In this document: piece after piece, positions 12,601 to 25,835 of the stretch
Position numbering within the stretch: position 1 is the first letter of the stretch
How the letters are laid out: each line of letters opens with the position of its first letter
Source of the DNA: Calliphora vicina
Taxonomy: Eukaryota; Arthropoda; Insecta; Diptera; Calliphoridae
DNA: 64,000 bases
Direction: 5' to 3'
Assembly: GCF_958450345.1 (NCBI RefSeq)
Contig: NC_088783.1
Coordinates: 56,520,395 to 56,584,394, forward strand
Translations under genes and position numbers: made by a program
Notes under the pieces: generated by a model
Database searches by the model: none
The model's input: the letters and a program-made list of their open reading frames with translations, nothing else
Told to the model about the DNA's origin: nothing

Positions 12601-13255
12601 TGGTATTAAAACACTCGGTTTAAGGAGCCACCTAAACTTGGCAGTCTCATTCAGTAATTAATCTATTCCATGGGTTGTATAAAATATGATCCAATTTAGG
12701 ATGAAATAACTCTGTTATCATAACGCAGTATCCAACTTGATTAACCTCATTTTCTAAGAGGTTTGGGCTACAAAATGGTCAGTAAACAATGGCAGTTAAG
12801 ATAGAAAGAAATCTGTTATCATGTTTTGATATCGATCACCAGCTACACTCACTTCTTCACCGACCCCATTTTCGAAAATGTAATGAGATAAGTTGTGGAT
12901 GCACGTGAGCTTTCTCTCCACCCCAAATACGGCAATTTCGACGATTAATAAATCAACTGATATTAAGAATGTCCTTCATCACTTAGGATGATTTGCTCGA
13001 ATAATCTAATTAACGAACTCTCTTATCTGTCCTTAGGCATCAGTTCCGGAACATTCGCCAATACTGATTCGATATTGAGATTTGAACGGGTTATTTTTAG
13101 CATCTACAATTGATCCAGTCTCTTTGAATTTTTCAAAAATTTCTAACCGATTTGTTACGAAATTTTCAAACAGTGGCCATTTATTGTTGATATATTGTTT
13201 AACAACATATTTTCACCAACCCTAAACTGTCAGCTGTCAATGTATTTGCCTTAAC
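12601..13255 (-). mobile_element. probable upstream part of the same LINE remnant
   Basis: ACCAACCCTAAACTGTCAGC near 13218 and the sequence just below it resemble 22680-22860, suggesting a shared 5' region of one LINE family. The middle is too decayed to read as protein. Confidence 0.4.
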
Positions 13256-15110
13256 ACACACATCAGCTAGGTTTCCCTTCTCCGCATCAATAACTACTTC
13301 AACTATTTTATTGTTGTCGTCATCATCATCATTATCGTCACATTGCACATGTGATGTGATTCGATGTCCATAACTTGAGAAAGTGTTTGACCAACAATTG
13401 TTACTACTACTACTTACTTGTCATCTTAATAGAGTCATTTAAATGCGGTATGATCAGATACGAGATAAAAATTTACAATACAAAAAAACAGCAAAGCAAT
13501 AAAAAAAATATACATCTTCCGTATAGTTTCTATTCTCAAACTCATCAGTCATTCACTCACTCATTTTTTCAGTTAGACAGTCAGTCAGGTTGGCTGGCAG
13601 GCAGTCATTCATTCATTGATTGTTTGTTGCACTTGATAGTTTTACAAATTTAAAACGGCGATTACAAAACAGAGATTGTATAAACCTCTTATTGTCATTT
13701 GAAAAAGTATCACCCTATTCCATTTAATATTTAAATTTGTAATTGCATTTAAACTAAACAATCATATCTCTAATTCTTAATTTAAATAGTTAGATGAATG
13801 TGATAAGACTATAAAATCTTATTCTAGCTGTTAGAAATGTAATAATAAATTCTCATTTGTTTAATTTGTATACAAATGTAGAAAGTGGGTTGGATGGCTG
13901 CTAAAGTTAGTTAAAGATTATTTAATTAATTGATTAATTATTTAATTACATATTTGTATAACGTTTGAGATGTTTAAAAATAACATTTTGGTTGTGGTTT
14001 TCTGTAAACTAAGTATTTAATTTGATAAGGTTTGTTTTTATATTTGTTTGTATACCCTACCTTCAACTTTTTGGAATAGGATTTAGGTCAACTTTGTTTA
14101 TATCTATCATTTTGGGAACTTTTAAGGCAAAGTGCAGCTGTTAAGTGGTTATCTTCTATAGTTTTGTATTGCTTTTTCAACTGACTGAAATAAATAGTTC
14201 AAAAGTTGTTACGCATTTTCATTCAGAAATGATGTTAAACTTTTGTATATACAAATTGGTCCTTCGACCTCAAAATTTTGTATATAAACAATTATGTATA
14301 TTGTATTCGGATGATTAATTCAATAATAATTAACTGGTAATCTTACATATCAGTTCATTTCAGTTCGTTTCAAAATTGTTTAAGTTAATGAGTTTCTCTT
14401 TAGATTTCAATTGCACATTTGTTTATTCATCTAGATTTATCTCACAAACTGAGAATTTAAAATTTCCATAGAATAAAATTCTGTGCGGTAATTTTGTTAA
14501 CTACATGCACAAATTTAAAGATAATTAAACGTCTTATAAACTTTTCCAGTCATCGTATAAACGGTAATGGCTCTGTTTGTCTAAGTTCGATTCAGATGGG
14601 TTTTCATTATTGAACAATATTTAAAAGTAATGAAATTTTGGTGGTCACAGTCTGAGTAAAACTTTCATAAACGATGAGGGCATCATTTTAGGCTGGAGGC
14701 ATCATGCAGTGACTGTTGCTAGTGCTCGATATCTGAACATGATAAGGAGTTCTTTTAGCCTAAATTAGATGATGTGGTTTTAACAAGACAATGCCACTTG
14801 CCATACAGCCCTTGAAACAATTCAGTTACTGTAGGAGACATTTTCTGGCATAGTTCTCTTTCGTTTCGGTTATCAGAATTGCCAACCTATGTGTCACAAA
14901 GATTTTGTAAAATCTTCATTTCGTCTCCGAATTTAAAAATACAAATGTAAAAATACTCAGGAATTCTTATAATCGGCAGAACTACAATTAATTCAAGAAG
15001 AATTCGCAAACTTTTGCATTATGGTCAAAAAATATCAAGTAGTAGTCGTTTGTTAGTACCAACAAATTATATAAAATATGATAGTATCCAAATAGTATCC
15101 AAATAGTATC
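13256..15110. other. intron-like sequence, no gene seen
   Basis: AT-rich, with short simple repeats: TCATCATCATCATT near 13321 and CAGTCAGTCAGG near 13578. The 92-codon open frame at 13375-13653 is low-complexity and has no recognised similarity. Confidence 0.45.
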
Positions 15111-15114
15111 CATC

Positions 15115-15665
15115 GATAGTATCCATCGCGATGTCCGTCTGGTTGGCTGGCTGTCCATGTAAACCTTGTGCGCAGAGTATTGGTCGCAATTTTGAAGATA
15201 TTTCGATCATGTTTGGTACATATTACTTTTTCTGCCCAAGGACCAAGCCCATTGAAACTGGCTAAAATCGGTCCATTATTTCACCTAGCTCTCATACAAA
15301 TGTCCTCTCGAAATTGGACTTTATCGGTCATAAATGTTTAATTTATCTATGTTTCTACACAAATTTCGCTCCATATAAATTTATATGTACAAAATTCATG
15401 TCACCAAATTTTGTTACGATCGGTCCATAATTAGTCATAGCTCCCATATAGACCCACTTCCGAAAATCACTTTAACATGCATAAATCTCTTAAAAATGTT
15501 GGTATATACACAAAATTCAACATAAATAACTTACATGTAGACATAAATCACACGACCTAAGTTCATGGTGATCGGTCCATAATTGGTCATAGCTCCCATA
15601 TAAGGCCCTCACGAATATAAATTATTGATATTTTAAAAGAAAAATATTTTTACTCATTTACTTGA
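15115..15665 (-). repeat. dispersed repeat family B, inverted copy
   Basis: Reads, inverted, the family B order: CGATGTCCGTCTGGTTGGC, ATGTAAACCTTGTGCGCAG, GTCCATTATTTCACCTAGC, GGTCCATAATTAGTCATAGC and, at the end, CTCATTTACTTGATGTATG. It is one of the more complete copies. Confidence 0.7.
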
Positions 15666-16074
15666 TGTATGTTTTATTATATTTTTTGTTAGACTTGTTT
15701 TAGTTCATGTTAATTTTATTTATTTTTTAAATAAAAGTATATTTTTTGGTTAAAAATTATGTAAAAGTTTGTTTTTTTAAGAGCATATTTTTTAAATTTT
15801 AAGAGCATATTTTAAAGTTTTTACTGCATATTTAAAGCGCTTAAAACACTTTTTAGAGCATATTTCCGGTTTCCCTGGTGATGATATTAGTTTGGTATAG
15901 ATAAGACACGAGTGTCTTCACGACAAGTGACATGAATAATATCATTATCCTTACCCGTCAACATTTAAACCGCTTATCTGAGCCTCCGTAACAGCAGTTA
16001 GCATAAAAGCTGTGGTATGACATTGATTGGAAATTGTTTGAATTGTCTCCATTAACAAGCTGTTGTGTGTCGGG
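15666..16074. other. no gene seen
   Basis: AT-rich. Contains a few AGAGCATATTT direct repeats (about 15780-15860). Confidence 0.4.
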
Positions 16075-16260
16075 CAGTGTTGCCAATTTAGCCATTTTTG
16101 GGCTAAATTTAGCCCTTTTCAATCTTGTTTAGCCACAATAAAATTAATTTAGCCTTTAGCCTTTTTTCTAGCCTTTTTGATTTTCATTTAGCCATATATA
16201 TTTACTATAATGAAAATTATATATTTATTCTAATGATGTGAAATTTTTGCTGTTGAAAAT
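16075..16260. repeat. TTTAGCC-rich repeat with a hAT-like CAGTGTTGCCAA end
   Basis: Starts GGCAGTGTTGCCAATTTAGC and carries at least seven TTTAGCC or GGCTAAA motifs. CAGTGTTGCCA-type termini are common in hAT transposons, but no matching right end was found. It is probably a fragment. Confidence 0.4.
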
Positions 16261-18368
16261 TAGTAAATTCAGTTCAAAAAAATTGGCAGGGACATTATGT
16301 CAAAAATTAACTAAAAATGTTGAACCAGTAAACAATTTAATATACAAATACATTAAAAACATGCCATAACTAATATAGAGAAAATGTACGTTATTTAAAT
16401 AAAAATTGTTAATAAATATGTTAATGTTTTACGCGCGAGTCCGGTCGTTTATAAAATCATATATAGGGTTAAAGAGAATACTTTTAACTTTATCTAGGCG
16501 ATGTATTGACGTAAATATAGTAATTTAACAAATATTTTATAACACATGACATGTAGTATACCGTTTTCAAAGACTACAATCCAACCAATTTAGAAAGAAA
16601 AATTCAGTTCATTATCGATAATAATTTAGGTATGATCATTTTTATCTGATCAAATATAGAAAATTAACTTTTTCCAAATTTAAGTTAAATATTTATGTTT
16701 ACATATTTTGGCTACCTTAGTTTTGATATGTTTACTAACTAATGGCAAAATTTATGTTTTTGCCAATGAAAATCAATTCTGTCCGGCGACGTGTATAATT
16801 TTTAGAATATTTTTTTTCTGCATTACATGAGAGGCATATTTGCCATATATTCACTTATCAAAATATTTTCCATCGAAGTTACCACAAAGGATTACTTTAT
16901 ACATAATTTTTCATATTAATAAATTTGCATAGGAGCATTTTGCAGGCCAGGTGATAAATACGAGGCTTTAAAAATATCGGCATATGATATACGTGTGGCC
17001 CCATATTAAGTTATTTTAAAGTTAAGGATCAACATATAGGAATAAATATTCTTATTTTCTTGCATTGGAACGTGTGTTATATTCATACATTTTTGTTTGT
17101 CTATTCGGCATAGCCGAATGTATTTTTTTAATTAAAAATGTATTTTTTTAATTAAAAACGTTAATGAATCCGATAAAACTTTTCGATTCCACACACTGTA
17201 GAGAGCCATTATATATTATGTTGATCGTTGATCTTATTATATAAGGACGTGACCTATATCTCTTATCAACTGAATTTGGAATCTTTGGAGCCTGTAAGGA
17301 TTTTTCAATAGAAATGACCGGTATTGAGAGTAATCATGGCCGAACGATTTATATATTTTTTCACAAAAAGAATTGTCCTTGATTTACTTGAATTTATTTT
17401 AAATAATTTGCGTTAAATTTTAAATATACGATAAATTTTAACAGAATAATGTTTATTTTGATCTGTAGTTCAATTTAAATTTTAAATAACAATTTATTTC
17501 ATTTAACATGTTTGTAAATGTAAATACACCATTAAGCCCCTGATCTTTCGATCTAAAATCAAAATCTCTAAATAACTGCCTTGCAATCAAGGCTAACTAA
17601 TTAGTTTAAATATCGATACAAAAAATCCCCATGTAGGGTAGATCTAAATATTAACATGTTTACTTTTTTTTAACTCGCAAATAAAATAACAATTAGAATA
17701 TTTATTTAAATAATTTGCTCTCCTTCCCCTTTCGTACTTATATCTAAATATCTAGCTCTCTGAAAAAAACCCAGAGCATTTTTGCAAAAACAAAAACCGT
17801 AACAATTAAAATAATTTTTATGTTTTTGGTATTTTGTATTTCCGGTGTCTCTCTTCGCTCTCAAAGCGACCTAGTGTCTACCTATTTTAGACTGTGATAA
17901 ATGATGAATATAATAATAAAAACATTTAAAAAAAAAACTAGAAAACAAAACAGAGAAAATTTTAAGTTAAAAACCAACCTTAACTAACCAACCATTGATG
18001 GATGTAATGGGCTATTCCAAGTTTCAGTCTATATTTGAACGTTGAACGGTTTTGTTTTGCTTGTCATGACGTCTAACACACAAAACGAAAAAAAATACTA
18101 AACAATTTTATTAAAAGTTTAAACAAAATAGAAGAATGGAAAAATAATAATAAAAAATAATAAATAAATAAAAATATATTATAAAGCCGCTAACTTACTG
18201 ACATACATTTCGGTTTCGTTTTTTGAGAGGAATATAAACCTGGTTTTACTTGAAAAAATATTAAGAAAAGTGGTTTTACTCTAATGAGTAGGTGTTAAAT
18301 TGTTAAAATAAATTTAATAAAAGTGAAATATTAAGAGAATTATTTGCTAATAATAAAACGATTTCGAT
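16261..18368. other. intron-like or upstream sequence of the proximal yin exon; no gene seen
   Basis: AT-rich. A hairpin ATTCGGCATAGCCGAAT lies near 17103 and a tandem ATGTATTTTTTTAATTAAAA near 17118. The last 400 bases are less repetitive and may hold a promoter, with an initiator-like TCAGTC near 18024-18029. Confidence 0.35.
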
Positions 18369-18389
18369 ATGTCGGAAGAGGCATTAGTG
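18369..18389 (+). CDS. yin: candidate proximal alternative first coding exon of yin
   Basis: Seven codons, MSEEALV, end at a GTAAGA donor in phase 0, so the exon joins exon 2 (PVKYPKAVGF) without a shift. The intron would be 13.6 kb and would hold the first three satellite blocks. Upstream (17990-18368) the sequence is less repetitive and has an initiator-like TCAGTC at about 18024-18029, but no clear TATA box or downstream promoter element. A short acidic N-terminus before the first helix is normal for this family. It is so short that only transcript data could prove it. Confidence 0.45.
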
Positions 18390-18604
18390 GTAAGAAAGAA
18401 ATTCGAATTTTAATTTACATTTTAACAAAATAACAAAGTGAACTATATTATCTGAAATCGTTTAACTAATACACTGAATTATTTCCTATATAAAGCCTGG
18501 TTTTTTATAAACAATTATTTCAATTTTATGCTTTCAAAAGTTTGACTGAAATTTTTCAATTAAAAACAAAATATCCTAATAAATCGAATGTTAAGAATAC
18601 AACA

Positions 18605-20035
18605 ATTTCTTAATCTACCCTGCACTCCCATAGTGGTGTCCAAAAAAAATTAATCCCACACCCACCTTAAAGAATACCAATCGAATCAGAATCACTTTCT
18701 GAGTCGATTAAACTTTGTGCGCAATTTTGAAGATATTTCGATTAAATTTTGGCACAACATTTGTTTCGGCTCAAGGACGAAGCGTATTGAAGAATATGAA
18801 ACTGGCTGAAATCCTTCCATTATTCCACCTATCCTCTATACGAATGTCCTCCCGAATAGGACTTTCTCAGTTCATATAGGAAAATACACAAAATTTCGCT
18901 CCAAATATCTGGAAAACGAGCAAGAATCTCTTAAAAATGATGGTATCCACTTAAAATTCATCAGAAATAAGTTTTATATAGACATACATCACACGACCTA
19001 AAATTTTTCCTTTTATTTTGAAACACATGTAGAATATAAATTTATTCAAAGTATTGGCCATTGTTAGCTATGATATTTTTTCATCTTTCTGGCAACATAT
19101 GGATTCCGAACCAAAAGAACCGTTCATCTTTTGAGGCCAAGAACGAATCAAGCCAATATCGCATACTCTGTTCCAAAATGAAGCGTATCCCAGAGAGAGC
19201 GTTCTGCATCGATCTAAACAAATAGTAGTTGGACGGGGCACGGTCGGGACTATAAAGCGGAAAAGGCGAAGTTTTGCCCAACAAATTAATTCTAAATTCT
19301 TAACAGGTATTGCAACATGTGACCGAGCGTTGTCATGATTGAATATTATGGTTTCATGTCTGGTCAAATATTATGAGCGTTTTTCTGCCCATGCTCGCTG
19401 CAAACGAATCAGTTGCGTTTGGTATAGGTTCCCTGTGATGGTCTGGTCAGATTTCAGCAGCTCATAATAGATAGGACCCTTTTGGTACCACTAAATACAG
19501 AGAATTACCTTAGCGCCATGGATATTTGGCTTTGATGTCGATTCGGCTGTTTGAACGGGCTTCACATACGATCTCTTACGCTTCGGATTATCATAATGGA
19601 TCCTTTTTTCATCGCAAGTAATGATTCGGTGCAAAAATTATTTTCTTTTATAGCGTTCAAGCTTCATTTCGGCTTCAATTCGTATGGTAAACAATTTTCA
19701 TGAATCCTGCTGCTCGCAAATGTTTTGAAATTACTGCTTGAGTAGTTCCCAATGATTTTGAAAGCTCTTGTTGAGTTTTGCAACAATCTTCATTCAGTAA
19801 TACCTTCATTTCTTGGTATTCATAATTTTTTGAATGTCCTGGACGATATTTCTCTTCCGTGGCAAAATCACCAGTTCTGAACCGCGCAAACCATCTCTCG
19901 CACGTTGAAACCGATGAAACACATTAAGCTTTGGCGAACATATAAGGCCCACATCTGAAAATAAATGTATTGAAATTTTAATAGAAAAATGTTGTTGCTC
20001 ATTTACTCAATGTAGGGTATTATTTTTATTGATAA
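18605..20035 (-). repeat. dispersed repeat family B, inverted copy split by mariner
   Basis: The part before the insertion includes CCATAGTGGTGTCC, CACCCACCTTAAAG and GATATTTCGATTAAATTTTG. The part after (19945-20035) resumes with AACATATAAGGCCCACATC and TTGCTCATTTACTCAATGTA. The split shows mariner arrived after this copy. Confidence 0.65.
19030..19945 (-). pseudogene. decayed mariner transposase
   Basis: On the - strand, in order: STCERWFARFRTGDFATEEK, HSKNYEYQEMKVLLNE and TQQELSKSLGTTQAVISKHL (DNA-binding half), TCDEKRIHYDNPKRKRSYVK (first catalytic Asp), KGPIYYELLKSDQ, IFNHDNARSHVA (second Asp), YSPDRAPSNYYLFRSM (third Asp changed to Asn) and LPERW with the C-terminal NNGQYFE. Stops fall after VILCI and before YLTRHET, and a frameshift follows the HDN block. 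The N-terminal third and clear terminal repeats are missing. It is a cut-and-paste transposase by family and inactive here. Confidence 0.85.
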
Positions 20036-21029
20036 TTTTAGACAGTTTTTTAAAAAAATTCAAATCGGACTTCCAGCTTGTATCCCATAGAAAAATCGAT
20101 CGATATTTTATTTAGTTTAACACACTGCATTCAAATATTTAAATTTAATCATTTTCAATTTGGAAAGGTTTGAATTCGATTTGCCAATAATTTATCCATG
20201 AATTTTAATCAAATTTCGAAAGCATTGTATCAATTAATTTTAAACTAATTTCTTGACCAATATTAAAGCTTAGCGCAAAGTATTTAAAATTTACAACTAT
20301 TTATCAGACTTTTAAGAGAGCGAGTTTCTCAAAGTGTTAAAAATCTATCGCTATATACAAGAAACCAATAGAGTAACTAGTTCTGTAGCTGTTTCCTACA
20401 TTATAGGTATCGTAAACAAAAAGTAGTTCCAATTAATATTATATTTTATAAGGCAATACTTACAAGTCAATACTGCATAATATTTTTGATAATAATATGA
20501 AATTTTCACTATTGAAAATTTTTAGATCCTTTGGTTAGGTCTTCAGTCAAATTCAAAATTTTTTTACTAAAAATCTTAGATTTGAAAATAATTATTTCAT
20601 CTTCTAATTAAATATGTGCGAAAAACACATAATCATACCTTAATTCCGACAGGTCTTTAAAACAACCAGTTACTTGGACTGAATTTATAATATCTTAAAT
20701 AATTTTGATTTGACAAACATTTGAATAAATTGAATATACTAATTTGTTTTAGAAATTCCTGACACGTGTTGCTAAAAACATTTGTATATACCTTGTACTT
20801 GTGATTTACTTTTAATGGAGCTTCAATTAGAATAATAAGAACAGATATTTTGAATTTGTATACTTGAAATTTTTTAAGAAAATTCTTTCTTAAAAGAAAC
20901 TATCATAATTCTTTAATTTTGGAATTATTATACACCACTTCCCAGGTAAACTTCAACAAAATGAAGTTTTGAGGAAATAAATATTTAATATTAATCCTAG
21001 AGCAGATCGCACATTGATAAACATGTTAT
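20036..21029. other. intron sequence, no gene seen
   Basis: AT-rich, mostly unique, no recognised structure. Confidence 0.45.
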
Positions 21030-22280
21030 TTTACCCTTCGCCATGAGTTGCAAGGGTATATATAAGTTTGTCATTCCGTTTGTAATTTCTTCATTTTTCA
21101 TTTGCGACTCCCCAAAGTATATATATTCTGGATCGTTATAGATAGCGAAGTCGATATAGTCATGTCCGTCTGTATGTTGAAATAAACTTTCCGTAGCCCT
21201 CAAATAACTTACATACATGATTCATATATCAGTATATCGGGAATTCTTCCGGCTCAGTTGGTATTTAAAATCGACAAAATCGTCCAACAAATGGCTGAGA
21301 TATAAGGAAAAAACAGGGACAACCTCGATTTTTGCCCTACTTTTGATCTATGTATATCTGAATTACTAAGTCATTAATATAGATTAATATATAAGTGGAA
21401 GGATGTCTGACAAAATTCTACTAAAAGCAAGAGGTTTCAAAACTTCTTCAATGGAGTGATTCAAAAATAGAACCTTTTCTGTAGGCTCTAGTAGGGCTTT
21501 GTTACAGCAGCTGCGTTGCCTGCCTTATTCTGTGATTTTATTTTTATACCCTTCACCTTCGTTTGTAATTTCTACATTTTTCATTTCCGACCCTATAAAG
21601 TATATCAACCCAATTATGAATAAAAATTCCCCGGGAGTTTTTTCCCTTTTCTCATTTTTCAATTCAAATTCAATGGGAAAAAACTCCCGGGGAACAAACT
21701 CCCGCGGAATTTTTTATTCATAATTGGGCTGTATATATTCTGGATCCTTATATATAGCGGAGTCGATTAAGCCATGTCCGTCTGTCTGTTGAAATCAATT
21801 TTCTGAAGACCCCTGATATCTTTGGGATTCAAATCTTCAATAATTCTGTCAGACATGCTTGCGAGAAGTTTGCTATTTAAAATCAGCAAAACCGGTCCAC
21901 AAATAGCTGAGATATGAGGAAAAATCCAGGACAACCTCGATTCTTGACTTATTTTTGACCTATATCATATTGACAATATGGATATCTAATGATAGATATT
22001 TCAAAGTCCATTGCAACGATATATGTATATAGTAAGTTGCACCTACAATGAGTCAAAATCGGAACAAATATTTTTTAACCCGAATTTTTTTTTCATCAAA
22101 CATTTTTTTTGTCATAAATTCTTTTTGGTAAAAAAAAAACTCTTTTAAACAAATTTTTAAAAAAATAAAAATTAAAAAAATGTTTAATTTTGTTTAAATA
22201 ATATTTAAAAAAAAATATTTTTAAGTACAATTTGGTGTAGGGTATATAAGATTCGGCACAGCCGAATATAGCTCTGATTT
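21030..22280 (+). repeat. dispersed repeat family A: one truncated and one nearly full copy in tandem
   Basis: The first copy (21030-21420) starts TTACCCTTCGCCATGAGTTG. The second (about 21546-22275) starts ATACCCTTCACCTTCG and runs through CATGTCCGTCTGTCTGTTG, GGATATCTAATGATAGATAT and the ATAAGATTCGGCACAGCCGA end. It is the best guide to the family's full order. A MITE interrupts the second copy. Confidence 0.7.
21606..21731. mobile_element. 126-bp MITE with CCCAATTATGAATAAAAA inverted ends
   Basis: The left end CAACCCAATTATGAATAAAA and the reverse complement of the right end CAGCCCAATTATGAATAAAA match over about 34 bases, continuing into CGGGAGTT. It splits the family A phrase AGTATATATATTCTGG, with TATAT on both sides as a likely target duplication. 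No coding capacity. Confidence 0.75.
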
Positions 22281-22494
22281 TTGGTGGAAGAGACACGGTT
22301 TATAGAGGCAAATCCTTCTTAAAATTTGAGAATTTGTGTCAATATTTTGACACGCCAACTTTTTCAGGTTTTGCAAAAGTAACAAAAATATCAATTAATC
22401 CAATTTTTGCCAATATTATAATATCATAAATGGTAATTTGTCCCCTCCTGGTCAAATCTATGTATGTTTAAATGGCATGTGGTATTCAAATAAA

Positions 22495-22870
22495 GTGAAC
22501 TAGAACTGTTCCTTACTCCCGAGGTAGTAATAACCGGACCAGAACTCTCTCGTATAGTATTTCTACGTAGTAATCTTTTGACAATCTCATGAATTTTTTG
22601 TAATTTTTAGAAATTAAATCGAGTGTAAAGTAATATCCGTCCTTTGAGAAAAAAATTTGGAAAGTAACCGTCTTTTCCTATCCGATGTGGGTTTTCTGAA
22701 CTCCAAATGCGAAAATTTTGACGATTGAAAATAATATTTATGATTATTTTACTCGAAAACTTTTTAATTGCTTTTGAAATATTATTCATCATTGTTCTCT
22801 CGTGTAATGCTTCATTTTTACCAACCCTAAACTGTCAACTGTCAAGCTGTTGGCAACACTTTACAGGATA
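22495..22870 (-). mobile_element. possible LINE 5' fragment
   Basis: ACCAACCCTAAACTGTCAAC followed by a GTTGGCAACACTT end resembles 13200-13250 next to the jockey-like remnant. AATTTTGACGATTGAAAATA resembles a segment near 12935. No readable protein. Confidence 0.4.
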
Positions 22871-24138
22871 AATGTTCACAAATTCAAGCCTAGGTGAATG
22901 TTTCTATAACCTTTATTATTAAGCCAAAATAATATCGAGTGGGCCATGATACCAAACACAAAGCGACAGTGCCAAAACACACATTTGTGCCTCAAATCCC
23001 ATCACTGCTATGGTATATTTATATCATCATTCCATTAGTCAGATTTATAATGTGTAACGTACGATGAACCAGCGATTTTTACGAAAATAAAATAAATTAT
23101 GTAATACAAATTTATCAATATATTGTATTAAATTTGGACATCTATATACAGACAAAGTCAGATTTATTGCAATTGTTCTTATTAAAAATTCTCAAAATTA
23201 CGTCAAAGGTTCAATAAACTTTTTTAAGAATAATTGCTGATATTTCAATTTATTTAAAAACAGCAAAATTGAACATCCAATCATAATTATTTTGTATTAT
23301 TATATTAAGATTAATTTCATGGTGAGGTACTTGTAATAATTCGTTAATAGAACAACAAAATTTTGGTTTAACTTAATTTATGCTTTTTTGTTGTTGAAAT
23401 TTTTGCTCTTATCATAACTTCAAGCGACAAACATAAAAGTATTGACAATTAGTAAATATTATCAATTAATTGAAATTGAATAAACAAATATTCCTTAACG
23501 TCACTGAGAAATCAAATAATATCCCCCCTACAATGCCACTTCAATAAATCCATACATATAACTATGAATTTTGTTTAAAGCGTTTAATAACCCAATTAAT
23601 ATGCAAAAAAAAAACATTCGATATTAAAAATATTCTATCAATAAACGTTAGTTAAATATAAAGCATTTTTAAACCCAAAACTGCTAAATACTCCCATGTA
23701 TTTGTATATGTGATTTTATAATAGATTTTTATACAAAGATTTATTAACAAAATTAATATAATTTAGACAGATAGACATTGGAAATGACAATTTATAATTC
23801 AAATATAAATGTGTCAAAACTAATTTGAAAATGTTAAAAAAAAAATTAAATTCAACAAGTGATTGACCTTCACATTGCTAAAATGAAATATTTTACTCTT
23901 ATTTATATGGCATGTATAAACTGTATTTTATTTATATAATTATAAAACAGTGAATGACAAGTTGGTTTGGATATTGGATAAAATTTAAATTTTATTCAAC
24001 TTTGCAGAAAATTAATTCGATTTTTTTTTTAAATTAAATTTGATGAACAATTTTGAAAGCCGTGTAAAGAACTGTTCATCACTTTAATTGATTGCAAAAT
24101 TTCCAATTTGTTATACTTTACTTTGAACAGGGACATTT
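22871..24138. other. intron sequence, no gene seen
   Basis: AT-rich, no recognised structure before the satellite begins. Confidence 0.45.
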
Positions 24139-25835
24139 TGAAGTCCTTATACTAAAGACTTGGAGCCTTTATACTAAAGACTTGGAGCCTTTATACTAAA
24201 GACTTGGAGTCTTTATACTAAAAACTTGGAGTCTTTATACTAAAGACTTGGAGTCTTTATACTAAAGACTTGGAGTGTTTATACTAAAGACTTGGAGTCT
24301 TTATACTAAAGACTTGGAGTCTTTATACTAAAGACTTGGAGTCTTTATACTAAAGACTTGGAGTCTTTATACTAAAGACTTGGAGTCTTTATACTAAAGA
24401 CTTGGAGTCTTTATACTAAAGACTCTGAAGTCTTTATACTAAAGACTCTGAAGTCTTTATACTAAAGACTCTGAAGTCTTTATACTAAAGACTCTGAAGT
24501 CTTTATACTAAAGACTCTGAAGTCTTTATACTAAAGACTCTGAAGTCTTTATGCTAAAGAAGTCTTCATACTAAAGACTCTGAAGTCTTTATACTAAAGA
24601 CTCTGAAGTCTTCATACTAAAGACTCTGAAGTCTTTATACTAAAGACTCTGAAGTCTTTATACTAAAGACTCTGAAGTCTTTATACTAAAGACTCTGAAG
24701 TCTTTATACTAAAGACTCTGAAGTCTTTATACTAAAGACTCTGACTATTCTAAAGACTCTTGGAGTCTTTATACTAAGGGCTCTGAAGTCTTTATACTAA
24801 AGACTATGAAGCCTTTATACTAAAGACTCTGAAGCCTTTATACTAAAGACTCTGAAGTCTTTATACTAAAGACTCTGAAGTCTTTATACTAAAGACTCTG
24901 AAGTCTTTATGCTAAAGACTCTGAAGTCTTTATGCTAAAGAAGTCTTCATACTAAAGACTCTGAAGTCTTTATACTAAAGACTCTGAAGTCTTCATACTA
25001 AAGACTCTGAAGTCTTTATACTAAAGACTCTGAAGTCTTTATACTAAAGACTCTGAAGTCTTTATACTAAAGACTCTGACTATTCTAAAGACTCTTGGAG
25101 TCTTTATACTAAGGGCTCTGAAGTCTTTATACTAAAGACTATGAAGCCTATATACTAAAGACTCTGAAGTCTTTATACTAAAGACTCTGAAGTCTTTATA
25201 CTAAAGACTCTGAAGTCTTTATACTAAAGACTCTGAAGTCTTTATTCTAAAGACTCTTGGAGTCTTTATACTAAGGGCTCTGAAGTCTTTATACTAAAGA
25301 CTATGAAGTCTTTATACTAAAGACTATGAAGTCTTTATACTAAAGACTATGAAGTCTTTATACTAAAGACTATGAAGTCTTTATACTAAAGACTATGAAG
25401 TCTTTATACTAAAGACTATGAAGTCTTTATACTAAAGACTCTGAAGTCTTTATACTAAAGACTCTGAAGTCTTTATACTAAAGACTCTGAAGTCTTTATA
25501 CTAAAGACTCTGAAGTATTTATTCTAAAGACTCTTGGAGTCTTTATTCTAACGACTCTTGGAGCTTTATACTAAAGACTTGGAGTCTTTATACTAAAGAC
25601 TTGGAGTCTTTATACTAAAGACTCTGAAGTCTTTATACTAAAGACTTGGAGTCTTTATACTAAAGACTCTGAAGTCTTTATACTAAAGGCTCTGAAGTCT
25701 TTATAATAAAGTTTTGGAGTCTTTATACTAAAGACACTGAAGACTCTGTAGTCTTTATAGTTAAGACTCTGAAGTCTTTAAACTATAAACTGAGTCTTGA
25801 TATTAATAATTGGGTGTTTATACTAAAAGTATGAG
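24139..25835 (+). repeat. satellite block S1 (22- and 23-bp monomers)
   Basis: About 74 monomers. The core AGTCTTTATACTAAAGACT (19 bp; 8-bp arms AGTCTTTA/TAAAGACT around TAC) is followed by the linker TGG (22-mers, mainly 24139-24425 and 25540-25700) or CTGA (23-mers, between). A longer unit is visible: the odd TATGCTAAAGAAGTCTTCAT recurs 381 bp apart (24550, 24931), and CTGACTATTCTAAAG recurs 335 bp apart (24741, 25076). The ends decay. Confidence 0.97.

Noticed and set aside
13375..13653. 92-codon frame as a possible gene
   Set aside because: Low-complexity, no recognised domain, includes simple repeats, and has no splice or promoter support.
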